A DNA stretch of 64,000 nt from Hyphomicrobium_A sp044507625 (GTDB lineage Bacteria > Pseudomonadota > Alphaproteobacteria > Rhizobiales > Hyphomicrobiaceae). A program made the translations under genes and the position numbers. Shown piece by piece: positions 8,610 through 16,988 of the stretch; the stretch's first letter is position 1; each line of letters begins with the position of its first letter. The notes beneath the pieces are model-generated. The model ran no database searches, had not been told where the DNA came from, and saw nothing but the letters and a program-made list of their open reading frames with translations. The stretch is from NCBI GenBank assembly GCA_044507625.1, contig JBIQJE010000005.1, forward strand, positions 162,885 to 226,884, given 5' to 3'.

Positions 8610-9443
8610 ATGTTCAACCATTCGTCACGGTCGATATTCAGCATAGCGGCGGGCGCTGTTGCGGCGTTGCTGGCGCTGTCGCTCCCGGCATTCGCCGACG
8701 ACGACGACGCGTGGCCCTCGCTGCAAAAGGAAATCTACGGTACGCGACCCATTATCGAAAACGACGGCACGGTGCTCATCGACGCGCCCGAGCGCGCCGA
8801 AGATCCCGCGGTGGTGCCGATCACCATCCGCGTGCCGCCCTCGGTGAAGGGGCCGCTCAAATCCATGGCGCTCATCATCGACAAGAACCCTGCGCCCGTT
8901 GCCGCGAACATCACGTTCGGCTCCGCGGCGGGTGATGGCGGCGGTGAGCGGCGGATGGCGACACGCGTGCGCATCGACACCTACTCCTATGTGCGCGCCG
9001 TGATCGAGACCGAAGACGGCGCGCTGCACATGGTGAAGACATTCGTGAAAGCTTCCGGCGGCTGCTCTGCGCCCGCTCCCAAGGATGCCGACAGCGAAAG
9101 CGCCGGTCTCGGCAAGATGCAAGTGCGCAGCTTCGATCCGGCCCTTCCCTCTACGCCCCTGCGCGAAGCGGTCATCATGATCAAGCATCCCAACACCAAC
9201 GGCATGCAGATGGATCCGATCTCGCGCGGCTATGTCCCTGCGCGCTTCATCAAGTCCATCGAGGTGAAGCGCGGCGACGATCTGGTGTTCCGCGCCAAGA
9301 CGGGCATCTCGATCGCCGCCAACCCGCACTTCCGTTTCACCTACCAAAACGCAAACGACAACGCCTTGTCGGTGACGGCGATCGACACGGAGCCGACGAC
9401 CTTCACAGGCGCAAGCGGCCAGGTGGCCGCCGTTTCCCAGTAA
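8610..9443 (+). CDS. SoxY-SoxZ fusion sulfur-carrier-like protein
   Basis: A 277-residue secreted protein: signal peptide 1-29 (ALSLPAFAD), a SoxY-like domain to about residue 155 and a SoxZ-like domain from about 170 to 277. In SoxY the swinging-arm cysteine lies in a C-terminal Gly-Gly-Cys-Gly; here KASGGCSAP places Cys152 at the domain junction instead of the chain end. This is the architecture of quinoprotein dehydrogenase-associated SoxYZ-like carriers. GGACGGAG at 8595-8602 is the binding site. It sits between the zinc hydrolase and an AhpD-like gene. It probably holds a thiol-bound intermediate on Cys152; that is inferred from SoxYZ. Confidence 0.82.
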   Translation: MFNHSSRSIFSIAAGAVAALLALSLPAFADDDDAWPSLQKEIYGTRPIIENDGTVLIDAPERAEDPAVVPITIRVPPSVKGPLKSMALIIDKNPAPVAANITFGSAAGDGGGERRMATRVRIDTYSYVRAVIETEDGALHMVKTFVKASGGCSAPAPKDADSESAGLGKMQVRSFDPALPSTPLREAVIMIKHPNTNGMQMDPISRGYVPARFIKSIEVKRGDDLVFRAKTGISIAANPHFRFTYQNANDNALSVTAIDTEPTTFTGASGQVAAVSQ

Positions 9444-9462
9444 ATTTACAAGGAGGCTTTCC

Positions 9463-9813
9463 ATGGCACTGCTCGACTGGACCAAATACCGAAACGCGCT
9501 CGTGGGCCGTATCGGCGATCTCAGCAAGCTCACGCCCGATGCGGTCGGCGGATACATGATGGCCAGCGGCGCCGGCGCGAAGACCGGGCATCTCGATGAG
9601 AAAACCCGTCAGCTGATTTCGCTGGCTGTCGCCGTGACGACCCGCTGCGACGGCTGCATTTCGGTCCACTCCCAGAAGGCGGTCGAGAGCGGCGCCAGCA
9701 AGGAGGAGATCGCGGAGGCCCTGGGCGTCGCCATCGCCATGAACGCCGGCGCGGCGCTCGTCTACTCGGCCCGCGCGCTCGACGCCGTTGATGCAGTCAC
9801 GGACGGTAAGTAA
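9463..9813 (+). CDS. AhpD/carboxymuconolactone decarboxylase family protein
   Basis: A 116-residue all-helical protein with the AhpD-type active site Cys62-Asp-Gly-Cys65-x3-His69 (RCDGCISVH). The CxxC pair in this group supports peroxidase or disulfide-reductase chemistry, unlike the true decarboxylase. No signal peptide, so it should be cytoplasmic. A strong AGGAGG at 9451-9456 precedes it. It is last in the TetR-MBL-SoxYZ operon and is followed by a long terminator. A role in thiol or peroxide handling is inferred. Confidence 0.85.
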   Translation: MALLDWTKYRNALVGRIGDLSKLTPDAVGGYMMASGAGAKTGHLDEKTRQLISLAVAVTTRCDGCISVHSQKAVESGASKEEIAEALGVAIAMNAGAALVYSARALDAVDAVTDGK

Positions 9814-9844
9814 GAGCCGGCGCGCACATTCTTCTCGCGCATGA

Positions 9845-9878
9845 AAAAGCGCCGGAGACGAAGGTCTCCGGCGCTTTT
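9845..9878. terminator. Strong bidirectional intrinsic terminator
   Basis: A perfect 15-bp stem, AAAAGCGCCGGAGAC with GTCTCCGGCGCTTTT, encloses a GAAG tetraloop. The A-run on the left and the T-run on the right let it end both the TetR/SoxYZ operon (+) and the clpA transcript (-). Confidence 0.9.
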
Positions 9879-9905
9879 GATTTCTGCACTCGTAACGGGC
9901 GCTCC

Positions 9906-9953
9906 GTGCTCCTTATCGGAAAAGCGGTTTCCACTTTTCCGGAAGCGCTCTAG
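9906..9953. repeat. Solitary copy of the GGAAAA/TTTTCC hairpin repeat
   Basis: CGGAAAA (9917-9923) and TTTTCCG (9935-9941) flank an 11-nt loop, with an imperfect outer arm and the terminal CTAG at 9950-9953. It is the same element that forms the arrays at 53.9 and 63.8 kb. The CTA on the plus strand (9950-9952) is the TAG stop codon of clpA read on the minus strand. Confidence 0.8.
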
Positions 9954-12409
9954 TCGTCCTTACGGCGCGGCACGTTCGGAACCGTGCCGCCGGGCGACCT
10001 GTTCGGCCGCTCCTTGCGCTCCTTCGGCGAGGGAAGCGCCTTGCGGGGAGCTGCATCGACCAGCACCGCCTGGGGCTCCTCGTCGTCTTCCTCCTCGTCC
10101 TCGGAGCGCTTCGCCTTCGGCCGCTTGGTGGGGTCGGGCGCCAGGAACTCGAAGGCGAGCTTGCGCTCCTCGCCCTTGCCTTCCACCACGACCTTCACCG
10201 TGCCGCCATGTTCGAGCTTGCCGAACAGCAGCTCGTCGGCGAGCGGCTTCTTGATGTGCTCCTGGATGACGCGCGCGAGGGGGCGGGCGCCGAACTTCTC
10301 GTCGTAGCCCTTCTCGGCGAGCCAGCGCGTTGCATCCTCCGACAGCTCGATCAGAACGCCACGGTCGGCGAGCTGCGCCTCGAGCTGGAAGATGAACTTC
10401 TCGACGACCTTGGTGATGACCTCCGGCGGCAGGCCGGCGAAGGGCACGACGGCATCGAGACGGTTGCGGAACTCCGGCGTGAACATGCGATTGATCGCCT
10501 CGCTGTCGTCGCCTTCGCGCTTCGTCCGGTTGAAGCCCATCGGCGGCTTCGCAAGATCGGAAGCGCCCGCGTTCGTCGTCATAATCAGAACGACGTTGCG
10601 GAAGTCGACCGACTTGCCGTTGTGATCGGTCAGCTTGCCGTGATCCATCACCTGCAACAGGATGTTGTAGAGATCGGGATGCGCCTTCTCGATCTCGTCG
10701 AGCAGCAGCACGCAGTGCGGATGCTGGTCGACGCCGTCGGTCAGCAGGCCGCCCTGGTCGAAGCCGACATAGCCGGGAGGCGCACCGATGAGCCGCGAGA
10801 CGGTGTGCTTCTCCATGTATTCCGACATGTCGAAGCGCAACAGCTCGATGCCCATGAGGTCGGCGAGCTGCTTGGCGACTTCCGTCTTGCCGACGCCCGT
10901 GGGGCCGGAGAACAGATAGCAGCCGATCGGCTTCTCGGGCTCGCGCAGGCCCGCACGCGACAGCTTGATCGCCGACGCGAGCGCCTCGATCGCAGCGTCC
11001 TGACCGAAGACGACGCGCTTCAGGTCCTTCTGGAGGTTCGACAGAACCTCGGCGTCGGACTTGGTCACGGTCTTGGGCGGGATACGCGCCATCGTCGCGA
11101 TGGTCGCCTCGATCTCCTTGACAGTGATCTTCTTCTTGCGCTTGCCCTCGGGCACCAGCATCTGCGAGGCGCCCGTCTCGTCGATCACGTCGATCGCCTT
11201 GTCGGGCAGCTTACGGTCGTGGATGTACTTGGCCGAAAGCTCCACCGCGGTGCGGATCGCATCGTTGGTGTACTTCAGCTTGTGGAAGTCCTCGAAGTAG
11301 GGCTTGAGACCCTTGAGGATCGCCACGGAATCCTCGACCGAGGGCTCCTTCACGTCGATCTTCTGGAAGCGCCGCACGAGGGCGCGGTCCTTCTCGAAGT
11401 GCTGGCGATACTCCTTATACGTGGTCGAGCCGATGCAGCGCACGCTGCCCGACTGAAGCGCAGGCTTCAGCAGGTTCGAGGCATCCATCGCGCCGCCGGA
11501 GGTGGCGCCCGCACCGATGACGGTGTGGATCTCGTCGATGAACAGGATCGAGCCGGGATAGTTCTCGATCTCCTTCATCACCGCCTTGAGACGCTCTTCG
11601 AAGTCGCCGCGGTAGCGCGTGCCGGCGAGCAGCGCGCCCATGTCGAGCGCGAAGATCGTCGAATCCTGCAGCACCTCCGGCACCTCGCCCTTGATGATCT
11701 TACGGGCGAGGCCTTCCGCGATCGCGGTCTTGCCGACGCCGGGATCGCCAACGAGCAGCGGGTTGTTCTTCTGGCGACGGCACAGCACCTGGATCGTGCG
11801 CAGCACCTCAGGCTCGCGGCCAATGAGCGGATCGATCTTCCCGTCGCGGGCCTTGCGATTGAGATTCACGCAGTAGGTGTTGAGCGCATCCTGGCCGGGC
11901 TTGCGCTCTTCACCTTCCACGGCCTGATCCTCATCCACGCCGCGCACCGAGCGCGGCTCGGACATGCCGGGCCGCTTGGCGATGCCATGGCTGATGTACT
12001 GAACCGCATCGAAGCGCGTCATCTCCTGCTCCTGCAGGAAATAGGCGGCATGGCTCTCGCGCTCGGCAAAGATGGCCACGAGCACGTTGGCGCCCGTCAC
12101 TTCCTCGCGTCCCGAGGACTGCACATGCACCACCGCGCGATGGATCACGCGCTGGAAGCCGGTCGTCGGCTGCGCTTCCGTGGCATCGCGCGAGACCAGC
12201 GCGGAGAGATCGTTGTCGAGGTAGTTGGTGACCCGGGAGCGCAGCGTGTCGAGATCGACCGTGCAGGCGCGCATCACGGCTGCTGCGTCGCGATCATCGA
12301 GAAGAGCCAGCAACAGGTGTTCGAGCGTCGCATATTCGTGGCTGCGCTCGTTGGCAGCTTCAAGGGCGCGGTGCAGGGCGCTTTCGAGGCTCTTCGAGAA
12401 CGACGGCAA
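9950..12409 (-). CDS. clpA: ATP-dependent Clp protease ATP-binding subunit ClpA
   Basis: An 819-residue AAA+ unfoldase that, with ClpP, degrades proteins delivered directly or by ClpS. Order: Clp N-domain (1-145), first ATPase with GDPGVGKTA, second ATPase with GPTGVGKTE, D2 small domain, then an extra charged tail of about 60 residues (acidic SEDEEEDDEEPQ, then basic). The start codon is TTG at 12409, preceded by AGTAGG; the resulting N-terminus (MPSFSKSLESALHRAL) matches relatives. The stop codon lies inside a hairpin repeat. It is 7 bp downstream of clpS and surely co-transcribed with it. Confidence 0.93.
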   Translation of the reverse strand: MPSFSKSLESALHRALEAANERSHEYATLEHLLLALLDDRDAAAVMRACTVDLDTLRSRVTNYLDNDLSALVSRDATEAQPTTGFQRVIHRAVVHVQSSGREEVTGANVLVAIFAERESHAAYFLQEQEMTRFDAVQYISHGIAKRPGMSEPRSVRGVDEDQAVEGEERKPGQDALNTYCVNLNRKARDGKIDPLIGREPEVLRTIQVLCRRQKNNPLLVGDPGVGKTAIAEGLARKIIKGEVPEVLQDSTIFALDMGALLAGTRYRGDFEERLKAVMKEIENYPGSILFIDEIHTVIGAGATSGGAMDASNLLKPALQSGSVRCIGSTTYKEYRQHFEKDRALVRRFQKIDVKEPSVEDSVAILKGLKPYFEDFHKLKYTNDAIRTAVELSAKYIHDRKLPDKAIDVIDETGASQMLVPEGKRKKKITVKEIEATIATMARIPPKTVTKSDAEVLSNLQKDLKRVVFGQDAAIEALASAIKLSRAGLREPEKPIGCYLFSGPTGVGKTEVAKQLADLMGIELLRFDMSEYMEKHTVSRLIGAPPGYVGFDQGGLLTDGVDQHPHCVLLLDEIEKAHPDLYNILLQVMDHGKLTDHNGKSVDFRNVVLIMTTNAGASDLAKPPMGFNRTKREGDDSEAINRMFTPEFRNRLDAVVPFAGLPPEVITKVVEKFIFQLEAQLADRGVLIELSEDATRWLAEKGYDEKFGARPLARVIQEHIKKPLADELLFGKLEHGGTVKVVVEGKGEERKLAFEFLAPDPTKRPKAKRSEDEEEDDEEPQAVLVDAAPRKALPSPKERKERPNRSPGGTVPNVPRRKDD

Positions 12410-12416
12410 GGCTGAC

Positions 12417-12836
12417 CTACTCTTTCTCCATGGTGCACTGAAGAGGATGACCGTTCTGTCGTGAAAAATCCATGACCTGCGTTACCTTAGTCTCGGCGAC
12501 CTCGTAGGGATAAACCCCACAGACGCCGACCCCCTTATGGTGCACGTGAAGCATAATACGCGTCGCTTCATCGCGTCCCTTGGCGAAATACTTTTCCAAG
12601 ACCAGCACGACGAATTCCATCGGCGTGTAGTCGTCGTTCAACAGCAATACCTTGTAGAGGCTCGGCTTCTTCGTTTTCGGCCGAGTCTTGGTGGCGATCC
12701 CGGTGCGGCCATCCTCGTTGCCGCGATCCCGCCCAGGGGGCTCGCGGCCGGGAGGCTCGTCCTTTGCAGCCTTCGTTGCGACCGTCGGCTCCACCGACAG
12801 AAGCCCCGACGTCAGAGTATTCGCCATAAATGCCAA
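12417..12836 (-). CDS. clpS: ATP-dependent Clp protease adaptor ClpS
   Basis: A 139-residue N-end-rule adaptor. The core from about residue 55 has YKVLLLNDDYTPMEFVV and the HKGVGVCGVYPYEVAETK segment that bind N-degrons and the ClpA N-domain. The 50-residue N-terminal extension (rich in Pro, Gly, Arg, Lys) is longer than in E. coli. An in-frame ATG three codons in (MANTLT) is an alternative start. The order clpS-clpA with a 7-bp gap is the usual arrangement. Confidence 0.92.
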   Translation of the reverse strand: MAFMANTLTSGLLSVEPTVATKAAKDEPPGREPPGRDRGNEDGRTGIATKTRPKTKKPSLYKVLLLNDDYTPMEFVVLVLEKYFAKGRDEATRIMLHVHHKGVGVCGVYPYEVAETKVTQVMDFSRQNGHPLQCTMEKE

Positions 12837-13041
12837 AGTCCGTCCCTGGGTCGCGCCCTTGCGCCGGCCCGCTGCCTATCAAGCGCTCTCGCGCATCGCT
12901 CCTACAGACGATACGCAACGCCGCCCGTGGCTGTAAATGTCCCGCCAGTCTTATTCTCCAGCCTTCCCGGCAACTTCCTGGGACACGAGGCATAGGCCGC
13001 CAAGGTCTCCGGAAGCTTATGATGGGGAGGCAAGCGGACAC

Positions 13042-13076
13042 AAAAAAGGCCCGGCCGGGGCCGAGCCTTGGTTTTT
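13042..13076 (-). terminator. Intrinsic terminator of the phasin gene
   Basis: Read on the minus strand, AAGGCTCGGCC and GGCCGGGCCTT form an interrupted GC stem followed by six Ts. It lies 28 bp past the phasin stop codon and upstream of clpS, isolating the two transcripts. Confidence 0.8.
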
Positions 13077-13103
13077 GATGCCGCAGCAGCGAAAGCGGGC
13101 CTC

Positions 13104-13433
13104 TCAGGCGCCGTTCTGCATGATCTTCTCGACCGGCTTATAGGCCTCTTTGGCCATAGAGGCGTACATGCCGCCGATCTTCGACACCTGCTGCATATAA
13201 TCGTCGTAGGCGCGCTTGGCATAGCTCGTCTGGATCTCGACGGCCTGCTCAACCGACTTCGACGACATGAGCTTCTCGAGCGTAGCGGTGCTCTCTTCGA
13301 ACGAGCGCTTGGTGTAGTCGCTCATCTCGGCCGCGATCGCCTGCCAGTTCTTGTTCCACTCGCCCAGCAATTTCATAGCGCTGTCGACGTTGGTCTGACC
13401 CAGCTTCTGCATGTCCTCGAAATTCCTAATCAT
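13104..13433 (-). CDS. Phasin family protein
   Basis: A 109-residue amphipathic helical protein of the phasin_2 type, which coats polyhydroxyalkanoate granules. The pattern NWQAIAAEMSDYTKRSFEES and the repeated aromatic/acidic heptads are typical; the length matches small rhizobial phasins. No PHA synthesis gene is in the window, so granule binding is inferred from the family. A GGATGG lies upstream of the start, and a terminator follows the gene. Confidence 0.8.
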   Translation of the reverse strand: MIRNFEDMQKLGQTNVDSAMKLLGEWNKNWQAIAAEMSDYTKRSFEESTATLEKLMSSKSVEQAVEIQTSYAKRAYDDYMQQVSKIGGMYASMAKEAYKPVEKIMQNGA

Positions 13434-13813
13434 GGTGCCATCCGTGTTGACTGTCGAAACGATAAAGACGCAGCGCAGTGCCCCCGGCCCTGATCAGGAC
13501 CTCACTCGCCCCAATTTTTATACGCACTGCACAAATCTTCAAGTCATTTTCGCGCTGCAATATAAGCGCCAGTCCTCGCCGGGGTTAACCCAACCGCAGG
13601 GCTCGCGCGGTTATGGTGAACCGGCGGAAAGGAACGGCGGGGGATCTGCGGATTGCTCCACCGCGAACGCCGCAAATGGGCCCTAAAACGGTGCTCCCTT
13701 ATGGCCATAGCAGGCATATGGAAGCGCTTCGGGGATCGGCCTAACCCCTTTACGAGATTTGCGTTTCGATGCGCAGCTTCCGGGCCGCGCGGGGATGGTG
13801 AGATCGGCAGTCG
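13434..13813. other. Intergenic region between phasin and D,D-carboxypeptidase genes
   Basis: 380 bp between divergent genes that must hold both promoters. No coding sequence is convincing. I see no strong operator palindrome or repeat. Confidence 0.4.
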
Positions 13814-15352
13814 ATGTTGGGCGTACTAAAGTTGGCCGACCCCGGACGATGGCGCCGAGCCGTACTGATGGCGGTCCTCGTGTTTGCTACCGCGATGGCC
13901 TGTGGAGCACCTGCGCGTGCCGACGAGGTGCGCGCCGCTTCGATGGTTGTCGATGCCAATACGGGCGCTGTGCTGCACAATTCCGGCGGCGACAAGAGCG
14001 TCTATCCGGCCTCGCTCACCAAGATGATGACGCTCTACATGACGTTCGAGCTCATCGAGATGGGCCGGCTGAACTACGGGTCCAAAATCAAGATGACGGA
14101 GGCCGGCGCAGCGGTCGCTCCCTCCAAGCTCGGCCTCGATCCGGGCGAGGAGTTGACAGTCCTCGAGGCCATCAAGGCTCTGGTAACCAAGTCTGCGAAT
14201 GACGTCGCGGTCGCCCTCGCCCAGCACATCGGCGGCACCGAAGCCAACTTCGCCCGGCTGATGACCCAAAAGGCGCGCCAGCTCGGCATGGCCAGCACCA
14301 CCTTCCGCAACGCGTCCGGGCTGCCCGACCCGGGCCAGACCACGACCGCGCGCGACATGATCACCCTCGGCCTGCGGCTGCAGGACGATTTCCCGACGCA
14401 CTATCGGCTGTTCTCGACCCGGAGCTTCAGCTTCCGCGGCAAGAACTACCGCAACCACAACACGCTGCTGCATCGCTATGCGGGAACCGACGGCATCAAG
14501 ACCGGATACACGCGCGCCTCGGGCTTCAACCTCGTCTCGTCGGTGCGCCGCGACGGCAAGCACGTCGTGGCCGCGGTGTTCGGCGGCAAGACGGCCGCCT
14601 CGCGCAACGCCAAGATGCAGCAGATCATCAACAAGGCGCTGCCGAAGGCCTCTCGCACCGTGACGCGCAAGCCCGCGCTCGTGGCCCGCGCGCCGCAACC
14701 GCAGCCCGTCAGCCCGCCGCGCCAGGTTGCAGAAGCGCCGCGGCAGCAGCCTCCATCGCCAGCACCGACCGCCCGCGAGCGGGGCTCGGATATTGCCGTC
14801 GCCAAGGTTCGCGCCGTCCGTATCGACGCCAATGCGCAGACGGCGCGCCCCGACCCCGGCGACGAGCGGGCTCAATTCGCCGTGGCGGGTGCTTCCGCCA
14901 GCGCAGCACCGGCAGCAACCGCAGCGCCACGCGGCGAAGCCTTCCCGCGCTTTGTGCCGGAGACCGGCGCCCTGCGTCCCTCGACGCTGCAGGCTCAGGC
15001 TGCGCGCCTCGAGATGGAGATGGACGAGCCGACGCCGCGGCCACAGCCCGTCGCCGCGGTCCGCAACGCGCCGCCGGCGGCTCCGTCCGCACGCTCCGGC
15101 GCAAAGGGCCCATTCGAGATCCAGATCGGCGCTTTCGGCGATGAGGCGGAGGCCGAGCGGCGCATGTCGGCGGCACGCCAGCGCGCCGGCGGCATGCTCG
15201 ATGGCTACCGCCCGGTTTCGATTCCGGTGCAGAGCGGTGGAAACAAATTCTATCGCGCGCGTTTCCGTGGCTTCGACGCGACGGCGGCGAACGAGACCTG
15301 CTCGCGTCTGAAGAACCTCAAGATCGACTGCTTCGTCACGCGGGCGCAGTAA
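13814..15352 (+). CDS. D-alanyl-D-alanine carboxypeptidase with C-terminal SPOR domain
   Basis: A 512-residue penicillin-binding protein of the S11 family. The serine-hydrolase motifs are Ser67-x-x-Lys70 (SLTK), Ser127-Ala-Asn129 and Lys229-Thr-Gly231. Signal peptide about 15-37 (ARADE). After the catalytic domain comes a long Pro/Ala/Arg linker (about 285-430), then a SPOR domain (about 433-512), which binds denuded peptidoglycan at the septum. It would trim terminal D-Ala from stem peptides at division sites. A later ATG at 13868 would still leave a signal peptide. It is convergent with the J-domain gene. Confidence 0.9.
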   Translation: MLGVLKLADPGRWRRAVLMAVLVFATAMACGAPARADEVRAASMVVDANTGAVLHNSGGDKSVYPASLTKMMTLYMTFELIEMGRLNYGSKIKMTEAGAAVAPSKLGLDPGEELTVLEAIKALVTKSANDVAVALAQHIGGTEANFARLMTQKARQLGMASTTFRNASGLPDPGQTTTARDMITLGLRLQDDFPTHYRLFSTRSFSFRGKNYRNHNTLLHRYAGTDGIKTGYTRASGFNLVSSVRRDGKHVVAAVFGGKTAASRNAKMQQIINKALPKASRTVTRKPALVARAPQPQPVSPPRQVAEAPRQQPPSPAPTARERGSDIAVAKVRAVRIDANAQTARPDPGDERAQFAVAGASASAAPAATAAPRGEAFPRFVPETGALRPSTLQAQAARLEMEMDEPTPRPQPVAAVRNAPPAAPSARSGAKGPFEIQIGAFGDEAEAERRMSAARQRAGGMLDGYRPVSIPVQSGGNKFYRARFRGFDATAANETCSRLKNLKIDCFVTRAQ

Positions 15353-15386
15353 CGCGCAGTGCTGCCGCCACAGCGATGGCCGCGGC

Positions 15387-16097
15387 CTATTCCTGCAGCG
15401 CTTCGAGGGCGACGTCCTTCGCTTCGTTGATCTTCGCGGCGAGGTATGTCGAGCCGCCGCGATCGGGGTGCAGCTTCTTCATCAGCTCGCGGTGGGCGCG
15501 GCGCACCGCATCGCCATCGGCACCCGGGCCGAGCCCCAGGATTTCCAGCGCCTCTTCCTGCGTCATGCGCCCACCCGGGCCGCGGCTCATGTCGGATTCC
15601 CCGCGGGCCATATCCTCGCGCCAGGTGGGATGGATGCGATCGAGATAGGCCTCGATGAGCTGTGCGGAACGGGGATCGGTGTGGCGGCAATCCTGCCAAA
15701 GGAGCGCAAGGTCGGCGGCGCCGAGGGAAGAAATATCGCGGCCCGCGAACATGCCTTTCAGCACGCGCCCGTACATCGCGCCGGTGTCGTGGTCGAGCTC
15801 CATCTCGAGGTGATCGGTCGTTATGCGCGAGGTCTGTCCCGACGAACGGTGTGCGCCCCCGCCGCCGAGCCACGGCGGTGCGTTGCGTCCCCACAGGAGC
15901 CAGGAGCCGAGCATGGCGAGCGGGACCGCGATCGCGCCGCCGCCGCGCAGAAACAGAAGGCCGGACATCAGCAGCACGACAACCCCGCCGCCGACACGCA
16001 TGCGGCGGGCCACGGCTGCGGGGTTGGCCTGCGCGAAGCTGCGCATAGCCATCAGTCCCAGAGCGAGCGCGAGCAATCCAAGCGCGAGGTAGACCAT
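15387..16097 (-). CDS. Membrane-anchored J-domain (DnaJ-like) protein
   Basis: A 236-residue protein with two or three N-terminal membrane segments (1-18 and about 34-70), a middle cytoplasmic region (TTDHLEMELDHDTGAMYGRV) and a C-terminal J domain (about 178-236) holding the essential HPD in MKKLHPDRGGS. It should stimulate a DnaK ATPase at the inner membrane, as in the Pam18/TIM14-like proteins of alphaproteobacteria. Its ATG overlaps the TGA of the upstream vWA gene by one base (TGATG), so translation is probably coupled. The client is unknown. Confidence 0.85.
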   Translation of the reverse strand: MVYLALGLLALALGLMAMRSFAQANPAAVARRMRVGGGVVVLLMSGLLFLRGGGAIAVPLAMLGSWLLWGRNAPPWLGGGGAHRSSGQTSRITTDHLEMELDHDTGAMYGRVLKGMFAGRDISSLGAADLALLWQDCRHTDPRSAQLIEAYLDRIHPTWREDMARGESDMSRGPGGRMTQEEALEILGLGPGADGDAVRRAHRELMKKLHPDRGGSTYLAAKINEAKDVALEALQE

Positions 16098-16900
16098 CAG
16101 CTGCCCGCCGCCCCGGTGCCGAGTTGCGGCAGCAGGAGGCGCGCGGCAGACCCCGCATCGCCCCGGCCGCTGAGCGCCAGCAGCGCTTTACGGCCACCGG
16201 CGGCGTAGACAGCCACCGCCGTGAGCAGGTCGCGCAATTGCCGCGCCGAGCCGCGGTCGAAGCGGCAAAAGGCGCCTTTCGTCAGTCGCGCGATCTCACG
16301 GAAGGCGCGTGTGGCGGTCTCGTCGCCGCCCTCCTGAAACATGAACACGGGCACGCCGAGCAGCCCCAGCTCACCGGCGCGCGCACAGAGCTGGTCTATG
16401 TCTTCCTCCATGCTGTCGCCGACGTAGACGATCGCATTTACCTTGCCGCGCCGGCTTTCATCGAGTGCGTGGGTGAGAACGCGGCCGATCTGCGTCAGCC
16501 CGCCCGCGCAGGCGACGGAGCGCATGAGGCGGGCGAGCGCATCGGGGTCACTGACCCACTTGGACGCCCGGCATTCCGAGGTGCCGCGGAAATAGACGAG
16601 CTGCACGTCGAGACCGCCCACGGCCTTCACGGCGGCGAACATCTCGCTCTGCATCGCCAGCGCCATCTGCCATGTCGGCGCGCGGCTCATGGTGGCGTCC
16701 ATGGCGAAGAGAAGCCGCCCACGCCCGCCGGTGGCGGGCACGGCCACGGATTTCATCTTGGCGATGAACTCGGCGACCTCGGCGTCGGAGGAGGCTTCAC
16801 GCGCGGGCACCCGATGCGCGGCACGCGTGGCGGCCGATGATTCGGCGGCGGTACCGCCGGACTGCTCCCGGGTTGTGCTGGCAGGCTTGCGCGTGATCAT
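16097..16900 (-). CDS. von Willebrand factor A-like domain protein
   Basis: A 267-residue cytoplasmic protein whose domain from about residue 55 carries a MIDAS-like site: DATMS (Asp-x-Thr-x-Ser), a threonine in GGLTQIG and an acidic YVGDSMEEDID. No membrane segment. The start at 16900 removes a 59-residue upstream extension with poor codon sense. Its stop overlaps the start of the J-domain gene, so the two probably work together. Function is unknown; vWA domains generally mediate metal-dependent protein contacts. Confidence 0.75.
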   Translation of the reverse strand: MITRKPASTTREQSGGTAAESSAATRAAHRVPAREASSDAEVAEFIAKMKSVAVPATGGRGRLLFAMDATMSRAPTWQMALAMQSEMFAAVKAVGGLDVQLVYFRGTSECRASKWVSDPDALARLMRSVACAGGLTQIGRVLTHALDESRRGKVNAIVYVGDSMEEDIDQLCARAGELGLLGVPVFMFQEGGDETATRAFREIARLTKGAFCRFDRGSARQLRDLLTAVAVYAAGGRKALLALSGRGDAGSAARLLLPQLGTGAAGS

Positions 16901-16988
16901 TCGAAGGCCGCTAGGCTCCCTGGAACACTGCCTCGACAAGACCGCAGCATGACGATCCGCGGGCTGCCCCGCAATATCCCCGAATGCC

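Noticed and set aside
10208..12415. 735-residue open frame opposite clpA
   Set aside because: Antisense shadow of a highly conserved gene; no recognisable domain.
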